Assembly: GCF_002723455.1 (NCBI RefSeq)
Contig: NZ_PDUS01000001.1
Coordinates: forward strand, 68,991-132,990
Direction: 5' to 3'
DNA: 64,000 nucleotides
Source of the DNA: Pseudoalteromonas sp. 3D05
GTDB lineage: Bacteria; Pseudomonadota; Gammaproteobacteria; Enterobacterales; Alteromonadaceae
A model generated the notes under the pieces. It made no database searches. It saw nothing but the letters and a program-made list of their open reading frames with translations, and was not told the DNA's origin. How positions within the stretch are numbered: position 1 is the stretch's first letter; each line of letters opens with the position of its first letter. Position numbers and translations under genes: made by a program. Below are positions 1-8,405 of the stretch, piece after piece.

Positions 1-841
1 CAAGTACTTCTGTAACTGTAGCGCCATCGTCGGGCTCGCCTAAAAAGCGCTCGATTGGCATCATATCAAAATCGCCACCTAGGGCTAATATTCCCCTGTC
101 AAAAGGAATTTCTTGACGTGCAGCTTCTAATTCATATTGCCATACGGAGCGATCGCTCTGCTCAAATAAAACTGACGCCATCACACCTTTTTTGTTTATT
201 TCAATGGTATCGCGAAAGCTATCACCCGTTTCATAATAGCCGATAACACGCGCAGCTGCTTGCTCAGTTAAACCACCACTATAGTCAGCCTCAAATCGGC
301 GTTTATCACGGCTTCCAACTTCTAGAGCTATTTTTCCTTGCTGCTCGAACGTTGGTTTTTTAGTAACTAAATTAATTGTCCCTCCAGGTTCTCCTCGACC
401 ATAAAGAGCCGCTTTTGGACCTTTTAGTACTTCAACCCGTTCAATACCTGATAAATCTCTGGGCCCTGAAAAGCCACGCCCTGCGTTAAAACCATTAACT
501 AAATAGCCACTTGGTACATTTTCATCACCAAAAAAGCCGCGTATAGCAAAGCTGTCCCATAAGCCGCCAAGACTATTTTGTCTTGATACTGATGCTGATA
601 GGTCCAACGCTTGAGTTAAGCCTGTCACACCGGTATTTTCGATTAACTGCTGGTTTATCTCAGAAATAGCTTCAGGTGTTTCCAGTACATCAAAGTTGCC
701 ACGATAAGCCTGACGCTTTGCTGTAACTTCTATTATTTCGAGTGATTCGTCTTGTTTTGCGTAGGCTGGAGTTGAGCATAAACTCAGTGCAACCCCTAGG
801 TGGAGGGAGCAAAGTTTAAATGAGCGAAGAGAAAAGTGCAT
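1..841 (-). CDS. TonB-dependent siderophore receptor, N-terminal part (runs off the left edge)
   Basis: The reverse strand reads open from an ATG at 841 to the window edge (280 codons seen), so only the N-terminal part is present. It begins with a signal peptide (hydrophobic stretch ending STPAYA), then IIEVTAKR, a typical TonB-box-like start, and a plug domain with the phrases ALDLSASVSRQ, RGFFGDENVPSGYLVNG, GIERVEVLKGPKAALYGRGE and GGTINLVTKKP. These are hallmarks of the FhuA/FpvA type of ferric-siderophore receptor, an outer-membrane protein driven by TonB. The substrate cannot be told from this part. A Fur-type control would be expected but I could not identify a convincing box in 842-964. 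Confidence 0.9.
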   Translation of the reverse strand, partial: MHFSLRSFKLCSLHLGVALSLCSTPAYAKQDESLEIIEVTAKRQAYRGNFDVLETPEAISEINQQLIENTGVTGLTQALDLSASVSRQNSLGGLWDSFAIRGFFGDENVPSGYLVNGFNAGRGFSGPRDLSGIERVEVLKGPKAALYGRGEPGGTINLVTKKPTFEQQGKIALEVGSRDKRRFEADYSGGLTEQAAARVIGYYETGDSFRDTIEINKKGVMASVLFEQSDRSVWQYELEAARQEIPFDRGILALGGDFDMMPIERFLGEPDDGATVTEVL

Positions 842-964
842 TGTAGTTCCTTTAACAATATAGCGCTTGAGGTTTGTTATATCATAACACTTACTGTACC
901 CATATTGTAAATAGCTTATTTATAGATTAGTTCTTTCGCTGTTTAAAATTAATATACTTACACA

Positions 965-1418
965 TCATTTTAAAGGCACCATAAAGCTTGCACTGCCAAT
1001 AAACGCGCCAGATTCAACAATTATTTTTGCATCTTTGTAATACACTAAATCCTCTGATAATTTCTTTTTTGCAGTGTTTAGGGAAAAAACCTTCAAAACT
1101 CACTTGCTCTGTTTTATTAATCGTACGTTTAAACTTAAGATCAATATCTCTCAAATACACTTCACCTGCTTTGGTCTCTAATTGATTATCCCAACAGCCA
1201 TATATTATCCCTAGCTGCGAAATCCAAATCATTGCACTTTGCGCACTAAAATGAAACTCGCCATCTCCTGGCATTTGAAAATATTTAACATCTATTAAGC
1301 CTTTGATATAACCAGGTTCAAGGTGAACGGATGAAAACTCCATCACTTCTTGTTTCCAGCCTTTTTGCAAGTAATCAGACATCAGAGCCTGTTGTTGCTG
1401 TGTATTTAACTGTTGCAT
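965..1418 (-). pseudogene. Hotdog-fold (FcoT-like) protein with a frameshift
   Basis: From the ATG at 1418 the frame reads 134 codons and ends at 1014 in an odd tail (IRGFSVLQRCKNNC). Near 1083-1091, at a run of six T (coding strand), the neighbouring frame takes over as a plausible C-terminus: LSEDLVYYKDAKIIVESG followed by AFIGSASFMVPLK and a stop at 965-967. Losing one T would give a continuous protein of about 150 residues. The layout (YIKGLIDVKY, a central helix with SAQSAMIWISQLG, LRDIDLKFKRTI) resembles FcoT-like acyl thioesterases, but that family call is tentative. It could be a real inactivating mutation, a phase-variable tract, or a sequencing error. Confidence 0.65.
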
Positions 1419-1447
1419 AAATTATCCTTTTAAATGTTGAATGTGTT

Positions 1448-1761
1448 TAGGGCGTGTTGACCTTTGTGGATTGAAATTTGTTCAATCTAGGGGCGATTTA
1501 ATCGCAGCGCGAGGTTTGTAACCTAGCGGGCTAAGTAAAAACCGAGCAAAGCTACCGCGTCCTGCTAGCGCCCCTTACCTACATCCATGTAGGTAACAAA
1601 GAGTCAATCGCCCCTAGGAAGAACCCTTTGAGCAGCGCATGTTTGGCATTTATACTGCGTTATCGCCTATTTATGGGGAACACCACACTGCATAGGCGCT
1701 GCCTTGCCTAAATACCAAACAGACTGCTGCAAAATTAATCACGAAAGGTCAACACGCCCTA
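1448..1761 (+). repeat. MITE-like element, family 1, full-length copy A
   Basis: A 314-bp element including TA at each end. Terminal inverted repeats read TAGGGCGTGTTGACCTTT on the left and AAAGGTCAACACGCCCTA on the right. Inside are two long hairpins: one closed by CTAGGGGCGATT/AATCGCCCCTAG and containing the palindrome TTACCTACAT..ATGTAGGTAA, the other closed by GTTTGGCATTTA/TAAATACCAAAC. It carries no coding sequence. A near-identical copy in the opposite orientation lies at 57808-58122, and degraded or shortened copies at 6382-6694, 33370-33467 and 60600-60809. Confidence 0.9.
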
Positions 1762-1960
1762 GCTTTTCTTCTTTATTTGGCGAGCTTAAATATAGATGTG
1801 CAAGTGCGCTGACTCCTCCTATTGAAGCAAATAAATACCAAATTAAGCCCGGTACTTGTTGCTCTAAATCTAAGGCATAACCAGCTAAAGCACTGCCTAT
1901 GATTAATCCAAAACCTGCAAACAAGTAAAAGAATCCGTAATGAGTAGACACCGTTCCTGC
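1739..1960 (-). pseudogene. C-terminal remnant of an MFS transporter
   Basis: The reverse strand encodes a fragment with two hydrophobic helices (HYGFFYLFAGFGLIIG and PGLIWYLFASIGGVSALAHL) and a short cytoplasmic tail ending SSPNKEEK. This looks like the last membrane segments of a major facilitator permease. The reading frame then runs into the MITE at 1761, which supplies the last residues and the stop. Upstream, homology ends near 1940-1960, where a remnant of an unrelated gene on the other strand begins. The open frame continuing to 2098 is a shadow of that remnant. Family assignment is by general appearance and is moderately sure. Confidence 0.55.
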
Positions 1961-1964
1961 CGCT

Positions 1965-2210
1965 CGCTTTAAAGCAATTTTAATAACATCACTCACTACA
2001 TTCATTGGTTTATTACCCTTGATGTTTGAAAGCAGTTTACAAGCACAGTTTGTGATCCCAATGGCTGTTTCATTAAGTTTTGCTGTGCTATTTGCCACGC
2101 TAACGCCTTTGATTCTTTTGCCTTGCTTGCTTTATATTGCGAATGAGCTTAAAGCCATACCGCAGCAAGGTGCAAAAGCAATAAAACGACAGCTATCAAA
2201 GGCATTTTAA
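1965..2210 (+). pseudogene. C-terminal remnant of an RND efflux transporter
   Basis: Reading forward from about 1965 without a start codon, the frame gives [18 protein letters not shown], then [20 protein letters not shown] and [20 protein letters not shown]. This closely matches the end of AcrB/MexB-type inner-membrane pumps (the conserved [16 protein letters not shown] region and last two helices). The rest of the gene of about 1,000 codons is absent; in-frame stops lie just upstream near 1940-1950. The stop is at 2208-2210 and a terminator hairpin follows directly, so the original gene end is preserved. The junction with the opposing MFS remnant marks a deletion or rearrangement. Confidence 0.75.
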
Positions 2211-2228
2211 CTATTTAAAAAATCTACA

Positions 2229-2254
2229 AAAAAGCCCATTTACATGGGCTTTTT
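2229..2254. terminator. Bidirectional rho-independent terminator
   Basis: Perfect 11-bp stem AAAAAGCCCAT / ATGGGCTTTTT with a 4-base loop, with A and T runs on both sides. It lies between the RND remnant on the forward strand and the end of the collagenase gene on the reverse strand, and can serve both. Confidence 0.85.
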
Positions 2255-2284
2255 GTGGATTTTTATTAAATAATTGGTTTCACT

Positions 2285-5059
2285 TTAACGGCAACCACCG
2301 CTGTTAAAGTCAACGACTAGGCTTGCACCCGTGCTATTGCCTGATACTTTTAAGTAACCCCAGTATTCGCTTTGATTGGTGATATATATACATTCACTGT
2401 TACCGCTATTGGTCGACACATCAATTTCATTGCTACCATTTGGCCAGCCACTTGCAGCGTAGCTTAAGCTGATATCGCCAGAGCCATTGGCCGTTGTAAT
2501 TGCAATACCACTTTGGTTTTGCACATCAGCAATACTAAACCACATTGGATCGCTGTTGCCTAAGCAAATCACCTCGCCATCATTTAAGCGGCCATTGCTT
2601 CGGCTACCTTGCGTTGCGCACACATCAGGCACATTTGAGGTTACTTCAGTGTAAGAGGCCGTTAATTGAACACTTTCAAATGTGTTGTAACCTCTAAGCA
2701 TGACGTTGTAGGTACCGACTTGCACTGGGTTAATAGTGCACTGCTCTTCATTCCCACCAACGTAAGGACGACAATCAAATATTGCTTCTGTCGGTGTTGC
2801 TTCGTAACTGACATATAAATCAGCATCACCCGTACCACCTGAGATAACAAAGGCTAAGTCAGTTGCGCCTTGTGGCACTGCAAAAGTGAAATATTGCAGC
2901 TCATCTTGTGCACCACTGACACTAATAGTTTGGTTATTTTGTAAAACACCCTCTCCAACACTGCTATCTTGCTCAATAGTCGCAGTTGTTGTTGTTGTTT
3001 GACTTGCACCTTGATTATCGGTGACTGTTAAGCTTACGTTGTACTCACCCGAACTGGTATAGACATGGGTAGGATTTGCTTGGTTAGCGCTGCTGCCATC
3101 ACCGAAGTCCCATAGGTAATCTGTGATTGTGCCATTACTATCACTGCTGCCATTACTGGTAAAACTTACTTCACTATTTTGAGTGCCTAAGTAAGGCCCG
3201 TTAATTTGTGCAACTGGCGGTGGATTTGTCGTTGTACCCGCAACTAAATCGTCACACCACTGCACAAATTCATTTTCGTAGCTGTTAGCCCATTGCACTG
3301 TTTTGGCTTTATATGCGCTCCAATCACCAACACGGGTATGTGCGAGCATAGTGTTGATTTCATCATTATGGCGCTCAAACATAAAGCGAACGGCTAAATA
3401 GCCCCAGCGATAAATTCGGTCTTGATCAAAGCCATCATAATTAGTGGCAAATACCTGCGCGAGTGTATAACGAGAGCCATCACTGATGGTTGCTTTTGCG
3501 GCATCGTTATCATTTAAATTAGCCACATACTCTGCAACCCCTTCAGACCACCAAACTATATCTTCTGTGGGAGAATTAAAATTACCATAGAGATCAAAGC
3601 GACCATCGAGATAATGCACATACTCGTGCTCTAAGTTCCATACATAGTGATCGGCTTTTGCATAGCTAGCTTCATACGCAATAAAGTTTGCTTGGTTGCC
3701 AGCTACGGATGGATCGCCTTCTAAATACATGCCGCCGTTATTGGTATTGATACCAAAAATCACCCCCGCATATTTACTGTAATCATCACTACTATCGAAA
3801 ATATTAACTTGTAAAAAACTATTATTATCATCTGCAACGGGGGTGTTATTTGTTGCTAACTTAGTATGAAATAAGCCTTCCTCTGCGCCCATTGCATCAC
3901 ACGCGGCAGCATGTTGTGCTGCGGTCATATTTTGTGAACGAATTTTGATAGTGTTGCTACAGCTATAATTTTGTGACAATGCCTGAGTTATTAAGTTATC
4001 AACAAATCCACAAATACCATAATCATTACAATCAGCGTAATAACTTACAGAGTCTGCCGCAGCGAGCCAAACAGCATCACCGAAACCAAAACTGTTATAC
4101 GTAGTAAAAATAGCATTTAAGCCAGAATCTACAGTATTTTGAATGGGTGTATTTGAATACTGCTTTAACCGTGCAAGCTCACTAGCTGCATTAACAAGCA
4201 AGTACTGCGCATCCGAATCAATCATCCACTGTTTTTGAGTAAACGCATTAAGTTGGGTGACTAAATCGGTATTGGTGCCAACAGCTGAAACAAATGCATC
4301 ATTCCATTGTCCCCGGTACAGTAGCGTAAAGATACCATTCACCGCGCCACGAATATTCCATTTAGCCGCATAGCTTTCGTTAAAACGGCTCAACCACTGT
4401 TTTACAACACCAATATAACGATGTTGTTGCTCTGAACTGTCCATAGTAATGATAACTTCATTAAGTGTCTTTCCGTGACCATCGTTATCGTCGTAAAAGT
4501 GACTATTGGCAACAAATGCATCAATGGCATCCACAACAGCAGGGGTAACCCAAGTGGCAAACCTAACATTGTCATTGTAGAATTCAGCATAGAAGCCTGT
4601 ACGCAAATATAAAAACAGCGCTTCTAACTCTACATCCCCCCCACCTGCATAAGTCTGTGAGAGCGACTTTGCATGGTTGGCAACAGCGAACATTTTATCA
4701 GACGTAAACACCTGACTTTGTATTGATGCTGAGGCACTAAATAGTTCATTAATGCATTGTGAACCTTGGTTTTTAACTTCAGTAATAATGGTTGATGTAC
4801 TCGCCGTTGCTAATGCATCCAAGTCACATGTAACAGCCGCGGCTTGCATTGTCATCATACGCGCGCTCAAAAGCTGCGGTTGGCTCTGCACTTTAGCAAT
4901 TGGTGCTTTTTCGTTATGGTTTTGTTCAACACCATGATGATGTACACGCTCAACAGCTGCTGACTTAGGCTTAAATGTACGCTCCCCTACTTCCTCAGCC
5001 AATGCCATTGTACTCATGCCCCATATTGGTAACGCCAGAATCAGTGTATTAATTTTCAT
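2285..5059 (-). CDS. Secreted M9 collagenase with PKD and PPC domains
   Basis: A 924-residue zinc metalloprotease of the Vibrio-type microbial collagenase family (M9). The signal peptide covers about residues 1-21 (ending STMALA). An M9 N-terminal region spans roughly 75-380 and the catalytic domain 400-610, with zinc motif HEYVH at 478-482 and the downstream Glu ligand in WWSEGVAEY (E506). A linker with NPPP follows, then a PKD domain (about 665-750, WDFGDGS), a PPC domain (about 765-855, GTGDADLYV) and a final Cys-containing domain with its last Cys two residues from the end. The PKD and PPC modules usually help bind or swell insoluble substrate. It has its own 290-bp upstream region and is not in an operon. 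Predicted role: extracellular degradation of collagen-like protein. Confidence 0.93.
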   Translation of the reverse strand: MKINTLILALPIWGMSTMALAEEVGERTFKPKSAAVERVHHHGVEQNHNEKAPIAKVQSQPQLLSARMMTMQAAAVTCDLDALATASTSTIITEVKNQGSQCINELFSASASIQSQVFTSDKMFAVANHAKSLSQTYAGGGDVELEALFLYLRTGFYAEFYNDNVRFATWVTPAVVDAIDAFVANSHFYDDNDGHGKTLNEVIITMDSSEQQHRYIGVVKQWLSRFNESYAAKWNIRGAVNGIFTLLYRGQWNDAFVSAVGTNTDLVTQLNAFTQKQWMIDSDAQYLLVNAASELARLKQYSNTPIQNTVDSGLNAIFTTYNSFGFGDAVWLAAADSVSYYADCNDYGICGFVDNLITQALSQNYSCSNTIKIRSQNMTAAQHAAACDAMGAEEGLFHTKLATNNTPVADDNNSFLQVNIFDSSDDYSKYAGVIFGINTNNGGMYLEGDPSVAGNQANFIAYEASYAKADHYVWNLEHEYVHYLDGRFDLYGNFNSPTEDIVWWSEGVAEYVANLNDNDAAKATISDGSRYTLAQVFATNYDGFDQDRIYRWGYLAVRFMFERHNDEINTMLAHTRVGDWSAYKAKTVQWANSYENEFVQWCDDLVAGTTTNPPPVAQINGPYLGTQNSEVSFTSNGSSDSNGTITDYLWDFGDGSSANQANPTHVYTSSGEYNVSLTVTDNQGASQTTTTTATIEQDSSVGEGVLQNNQTISVSGAQDELQYFTFAVPQGATDLAFVISGGTGDADLYVSYEATPTEAIFDCRPYVGGNEEQCTINPVQVGTYNVMLRGYNTFESVQLTASYTEVTSNVPDVCATQGSRSNGRLNDGEVICLGNSDPMWFSIADVQNQSGIAITTANGSGDISLSYAASGWPNGSNEIDVSTNSGNSECIYITNQSEYWGYLKVSGNSTGASLVVDFNSGGCR

Positions 5060-5352
5060 ACTCTACCTTCAATTATTAGTGTGTTCTCAATCCAGAACGG
5101 GTTATTGAGGTACGTTTTGTAACATTTAATTATCATTGCATACAATATATTTTATATAACATTAACGAATATTCATATATTGGTTTTAACAAAATATTAA
5201 AAGGCAGTTCTTTTGGATTGTTTTTTTCAAAGGGGTTGAATAAACACAGACAGGAACCCTAAACCGGCGTTTTTCATAGAATTAGTGCTTTGATTTAAAG
5301 CCAAGTATGGTAATTTACTCTTTCAATCAACATCCTCGTTTGAGTAGGTTAT

Positions 5353-6384
5353 ATGAGTACAAAAAACCATTGGACACTAAAAAGTATTGCAAAAGAATTA
5401 GGTGTTTCAAATGCCACAGTGTCAAATGCGTTTAACCGCCCGGATCAATTATCTAAAAATCGCAGAGAATCAATTTTAGCGGCATGTAAAGAGTTGGGAT
5501 ATTTTGGTCCGAACAAAGCCGCTCAGTCTCTACGCCGAGGTAAATTTAATATTATTGCGTTAGTGCTTCCTGATAGCGTTGAATATATGGTGTCAGATCC
5601 GGTGGCGAGTAGCTTTATGAGAGGGGTCGCGTCTGTGCTAGAAAAAAGCGGCAATAATCTTTTGTTGTTTTCTGGCAATAGTGACAATTTAAACAGTGTG
5701 GTTGATTTTGTTGATGGCTTTATTTGCTATGGCCGCCCACGAAACCAGCTCTTAGTAGAACAACTAAAAACTGTGCCTAAACATGTGGTGACTGTTGACT
5801 TTGACATAGGCCGCAATGCCTCTGTAAATATAAATAATGAACAAGCTAGCTACGAAGTTGCAAAACATGCCCTGCAACATAAAGATGACCAAGTCGCTAT
5901 TTTAGGCCTGCGTTTGCTCGATGAAAATGTATTATGCCGCGTATATGAACACCATGAATTTGAAGCGGGGCAATCAATCGCGCACCAACGATTACGCGGC
6001 TATCAAAAAGCCCTAGCAGAACAAGATATTACCATTGGGGAAGATCGCATTTGGAATATTCCTGAAAGTACTGAGCGCTATGCAAGTATTGCTGCTAAAG
6101 AGGCGCTGAGCTGCCTACCTCGCCCTTCAGTCATGCTGTGTATGAGCGATCTTATCGCCCTTGCGACAATGCGAGAAGCGATTAAAATGGGCCTAACAAT
6201 TCCTGACGATATAAGAATTGTGGGGTTTGATGGCATTGATGAAGCGCAGCGATTCGTACCTAAGCTAACCACAATCCACCAAAACAGTGAAGAAAAAGGC
6301 GCATTAGCTGCTAATTTGTTTATTACCAAAGAAGAAAATAAAGCACTCATTAACCACGAACTGCAATTGGGTCAAAGTGGCTAG
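5353..6384 (+). CDS. scrR: LacI-family repressor of the sucrose locus
   Basis: A 343-residue regulator. The N-terminal helix-turn-helix (about 8-28, LKSIAKELGVSNATVSNAFN) and hinge are typical of LacI/GalR proteins, followed by a sugar-binding periplasmic-protein-like domain (about 65-340). It lies next to the sucrose phosphorylase, transporter, receptor and fructokinase genes, the same set known from the Shewanella scr locus, so it is inferred to be the sucrose repressor. The palindromic sites at 8250-8267 and 9733-9772 are its likely operators. No such site is evident before its own start. Its TAG stop overlaps the TA end of a MITE copy that follows immediately, so the original 3' end may have been altered by the insertion. 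Confidence 0.88.
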   Translation: MSTKNHWTLKSIAKELGVSNATVSNAFNRPDQLSKNRRESILAACKELGYFGPNKAAQSLRRGKFNIIALVLPDSVEYMVSDPVASSFMRGVASVLEKSGNNLLLFSGNSDNLNSVVDFVDGFICYGRPRNQLLVEQLKTVPKHVVTVDFDIGRNASVNINNEQASYEVAKHALQHKDDQVAILGLRLLDENVLCRVYEHHEFEAGQSIAHQRLRGYQKALAEQDITIGEDRIWNIPESTERYASIAAKEALSCLPRPSVMLCMSDLIALATMREAIKMGLTIPDDIRIVGFDGIDEAQRFVPKLTTIHQNSEEKGALAANLFITKEENKALINHELQLGQSG

Positions 6385-6694
6385 GGGTTGTTGACTTTTG
6401 CGGATTAAAATTTGCTCAAACTTGGGGCGATTTAACCGCAGCGTCAGGTTCGTAACCTTGTGGGCTACATCAAAACCAAGCAAAGCTTCCGCGTTCTGTG
6501 CACGCTTTTTACCACCCTCCATGTAGGCAACAAAGAGTAAATCGCCTTAGGCAAAACCTTTTGAGCAGCGCCTGTTTGACATTAATGCTGTGTTATCGCC
6601 TATTTATGGCGAATAACCACACTACATAGGCGCTACCTTGCCTAAAGAACAAACAGACTGCTGTAAATTCAACCTTGAAAGGTCACATACCTTA
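6382..6694 (+). repeat. MITE-like element, family 1, diverged copy B
   Basis: About 313 bp in the same orientation as copy A, starting at the TA of the scrR stop codon. The left end TAGGGGTTGTTGACTTTTG and the blocks GGGGCGATTTAACCGCAGCG, CATGTAGGCAACAAAGAG and GCCTATTTATGGCG align with copy A. The right end is degraded (GGTCACATACCTTA). Many point differences show that it is an old insertion. Just beyond, AACCTTGAAAGG (6671-6682) and CCTTTCAAGGTT (6695-6706) form a 12-bp inverted repeat that could act as a transcription stop. Together these fill most of the gap between scrR and scrP. Confidence 0.8.
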
Positions 6695-6757
6695 ACCTTT
6701 CAAGGTTAACACCTGTTTAATTTTCAAAGGTAACCACACGCACTGTCTGAGCTCTCA

Positions 6758-8230
6758 TTAAGCTAATAAATCATTTAACGAAGTAAGTACTTGCTCTGAT
6801 GGGGTATGCTCAATGATGAGTGCTTCACGAGTTTCAAAGTTTATTTTGAATTCAATAGCATTGTCATCTTTACGCCATTTTAGGCAACAACTATTTGTGT
6901 TTCCTGTAACACTAAACTCGCCATTAAATGCGTTATGTGTATTGCGAATAGCAATCAATTTAAGAAGCCCTTTAACCACTGGCTTTGCTAATGATTCACA
7001 GATGATATCGGCATCTAAATACGGGCGGTTAATATCGCGACCCACGTTTGATTTTGCCAATAATGTCATATCATTTTCACAAGCAAACAGTCCGCTATAA
7101 TAAACTTGGGGCACACCTGGGGCAAAAAACTGGATTGCTCTTGCAACTAAGTAATCAAAATCACTCGCGCCTAAGGCATTATAATAGGTGCAATTAACTT
7201 GATATAAATCGACATTACTCGCAGCAGCCCCAGTCGCTTGGCGACTTTGGTTATTACTATTTGCGTGAATAGTCTCGACTAAGTTATCTATTTGCGCCGC
7301 ATTTAAAAGGCCCGGCTTCTCGCCCATAGGGCCGGCATCGATAATGCCAATGCCATCGTGTGTATCAAGCACGGTTAGGCAGTTTCGAGGTGAAATTTTA
7401 AGCCATTGCACTAATGCATCGCTATTATTAGTAAATAAGCTATGCAAAATCAGCGGCGGTAATGCAAAGTCATATACCATATTAACGCGTTTAGCGACTT
7501 CAACCTGTGTTTGGTAGTGGCTATGAATTTCAGCAATAGTTTCCATGCCTAAATCATTAGCCTGTGCTGATAACTTATCTAAATAATCAAAAGTTTGATC
7601 TAGCATAAAACAGTTAGTTCCAGCTTCTTTTATCGCATAACCTGCGGCATCTAAGCGGATGATATTGACATTATTCTGCGAAAACTTTGTCAAAACATTA
7701 TCTAAATACTCAATACCTGGCGTTGACTTTACATTGATATCTATTTGATTATCAGTAAATGTTGTCCAAAACTCATACGTTTCCCCATCTTCACAGGTAA
7801 TAGGCGTAAAACAACTCCCTGGACGTGGACGGTAGATTGCTTTTTGCTCTTGTTCACTCATACCACCAGGGAACACATCTTCTTTTGTTAAGAATAGATC
7901 CCAGTAATCTGATTTCTTACCATTTTTTAATACATCTTTAAACTGAAAAGACTGTGCTGAAACATGATTTACAATTAAGTCAGCCATTAAATCATAATGT
8001 TCACCTAACGCTTGAATATCTTGCCATGTGCCAATTCGCTCATCAACAGCACTATGGTCTATCGGGTCAAATCCCGCATCACTGCCATCTATTGGATTAT
8101 AAAAAGGCAGTAGATGTACACCACCAAACACATTTTCTAGCGGGCCATTGAGTAAATTGGATAAAGCATTGATGCCTTGTCCTGTGATGCGATCTGCATA
8201 GGTGATCAGTTGAACTTTATTCTTCATCAT
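6758..8230 (-). CDS. scrP: Sucrose phosphorylase (GH13_18)
   Basis: A 490-residue cytoplasmic enzyme that splits sucrose with phosphate into glucose-1-phosphate and fructose. Family features are in the expected places: GGVHLLPFYNP near 36, DLIVNHVS near 84, nucleophile D194 in IIRLDAAGY, acid/base E234 in ETIAEIHSHY, and stabiliser D292 in LDTHDGIG. The full family length is present and there is no signal peptide. It is transcribed away from scrT, with an 18-bp palindrome in the shared promoter region. Two ATGs in a row begin the gene (8230 and 8227) and no strong ribosome site distinguishes them. Related transglucosidases of this subfamily, such as sucrose-6-phosphate phosphorylase, are the main alternative. 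Confidence 0.92.
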   Translation of the reverse strand: MMKNKVQLITYADRITGQGINALSNLLNGPLENVFGGVHLLPFYNPIDGSDAGFDPIDHSAVDERIGTWQDIQALGEHYDLMADLIVNHVSAQSFQFKDVLKNGKKSDYWDLFLTKEDVFPGGMSEQEQKAIYRPRPGSCFTPITCEDGETYEFWTTFTDNQIDINVKSTPGIEYLDNVLTKFSQNNVNIIRLDAAGYAIKEAGTNCFMLDQTFDYLDKLSAQANDLGMETIAEIHSHYQTQVEVAKRVNMVYDFALPPLILHSLFTNNSDALVQWLKISPRNCLTVLDTHDGIGIIDAGPMGEKPGLLNAAQIDNLVETIHANSNNQSRQATGAAASNVDLYQVNCTYYNALGASDFDYLVARAIQFFAPGVPQVYYSGLFACENDMTLLAKSNVGRDINRPYLDADIICESLAKPVVKGLLKLIAIRNTHNAFNGEFSVTGNTNSCCLKWRKDDNAIEFKINFETREALIIEHTPSEQVLTSLNDLLA

Positions 8231-8249
8231 GTGTAAATACCAAGTTGAA

Positions 8250-8267
8250 TCTTAATCGATTAAGATA
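8250..8267. promoter_or_regulatory. ScrR operator between scrP and scrT
   Basis: Perfect 18-bp palindrome ATCTTAATCGATTAAGAT. Its central TTAATCGATTAA is the same core as the 40-bp palindrome before the receptor gene. It lies 20 bp from the scrP start and about 140 bp from scrT in a divergent promoter region. The even, CG-centred symmetry is typical of LacI-family operators. Confidence 0.85.
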
Positions 8268-8405
8268 TATCTTTAACTAGGAAACCAATTTTTACAAGAA
8301 GTTTTTACAACTTTGATACAAAAACGGGATGGTTAAACTATCATTTTATAATTAATGTACTGAGTTAATTATAAAAATGCTTAATCACCTAACGAGGATA
8401 TAAAG

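Noticed and set aside
842..964. Fur box before the siderophore receptor
   Set aside because: The region is AT-rich but I could not find a 19-bp match good enough to the usual GATAATGATAATCATTATC pattern.
2019..2098. Forward frame beginning at a TTG as a complete small membrane protein, and the opposite-strand frame extending to 2098
   Set aside because: The forward frame continues upstream without a start and matches the end of RND pumps, so it is a remnant. The reverse extension beyond about 1960 is only its shadow.
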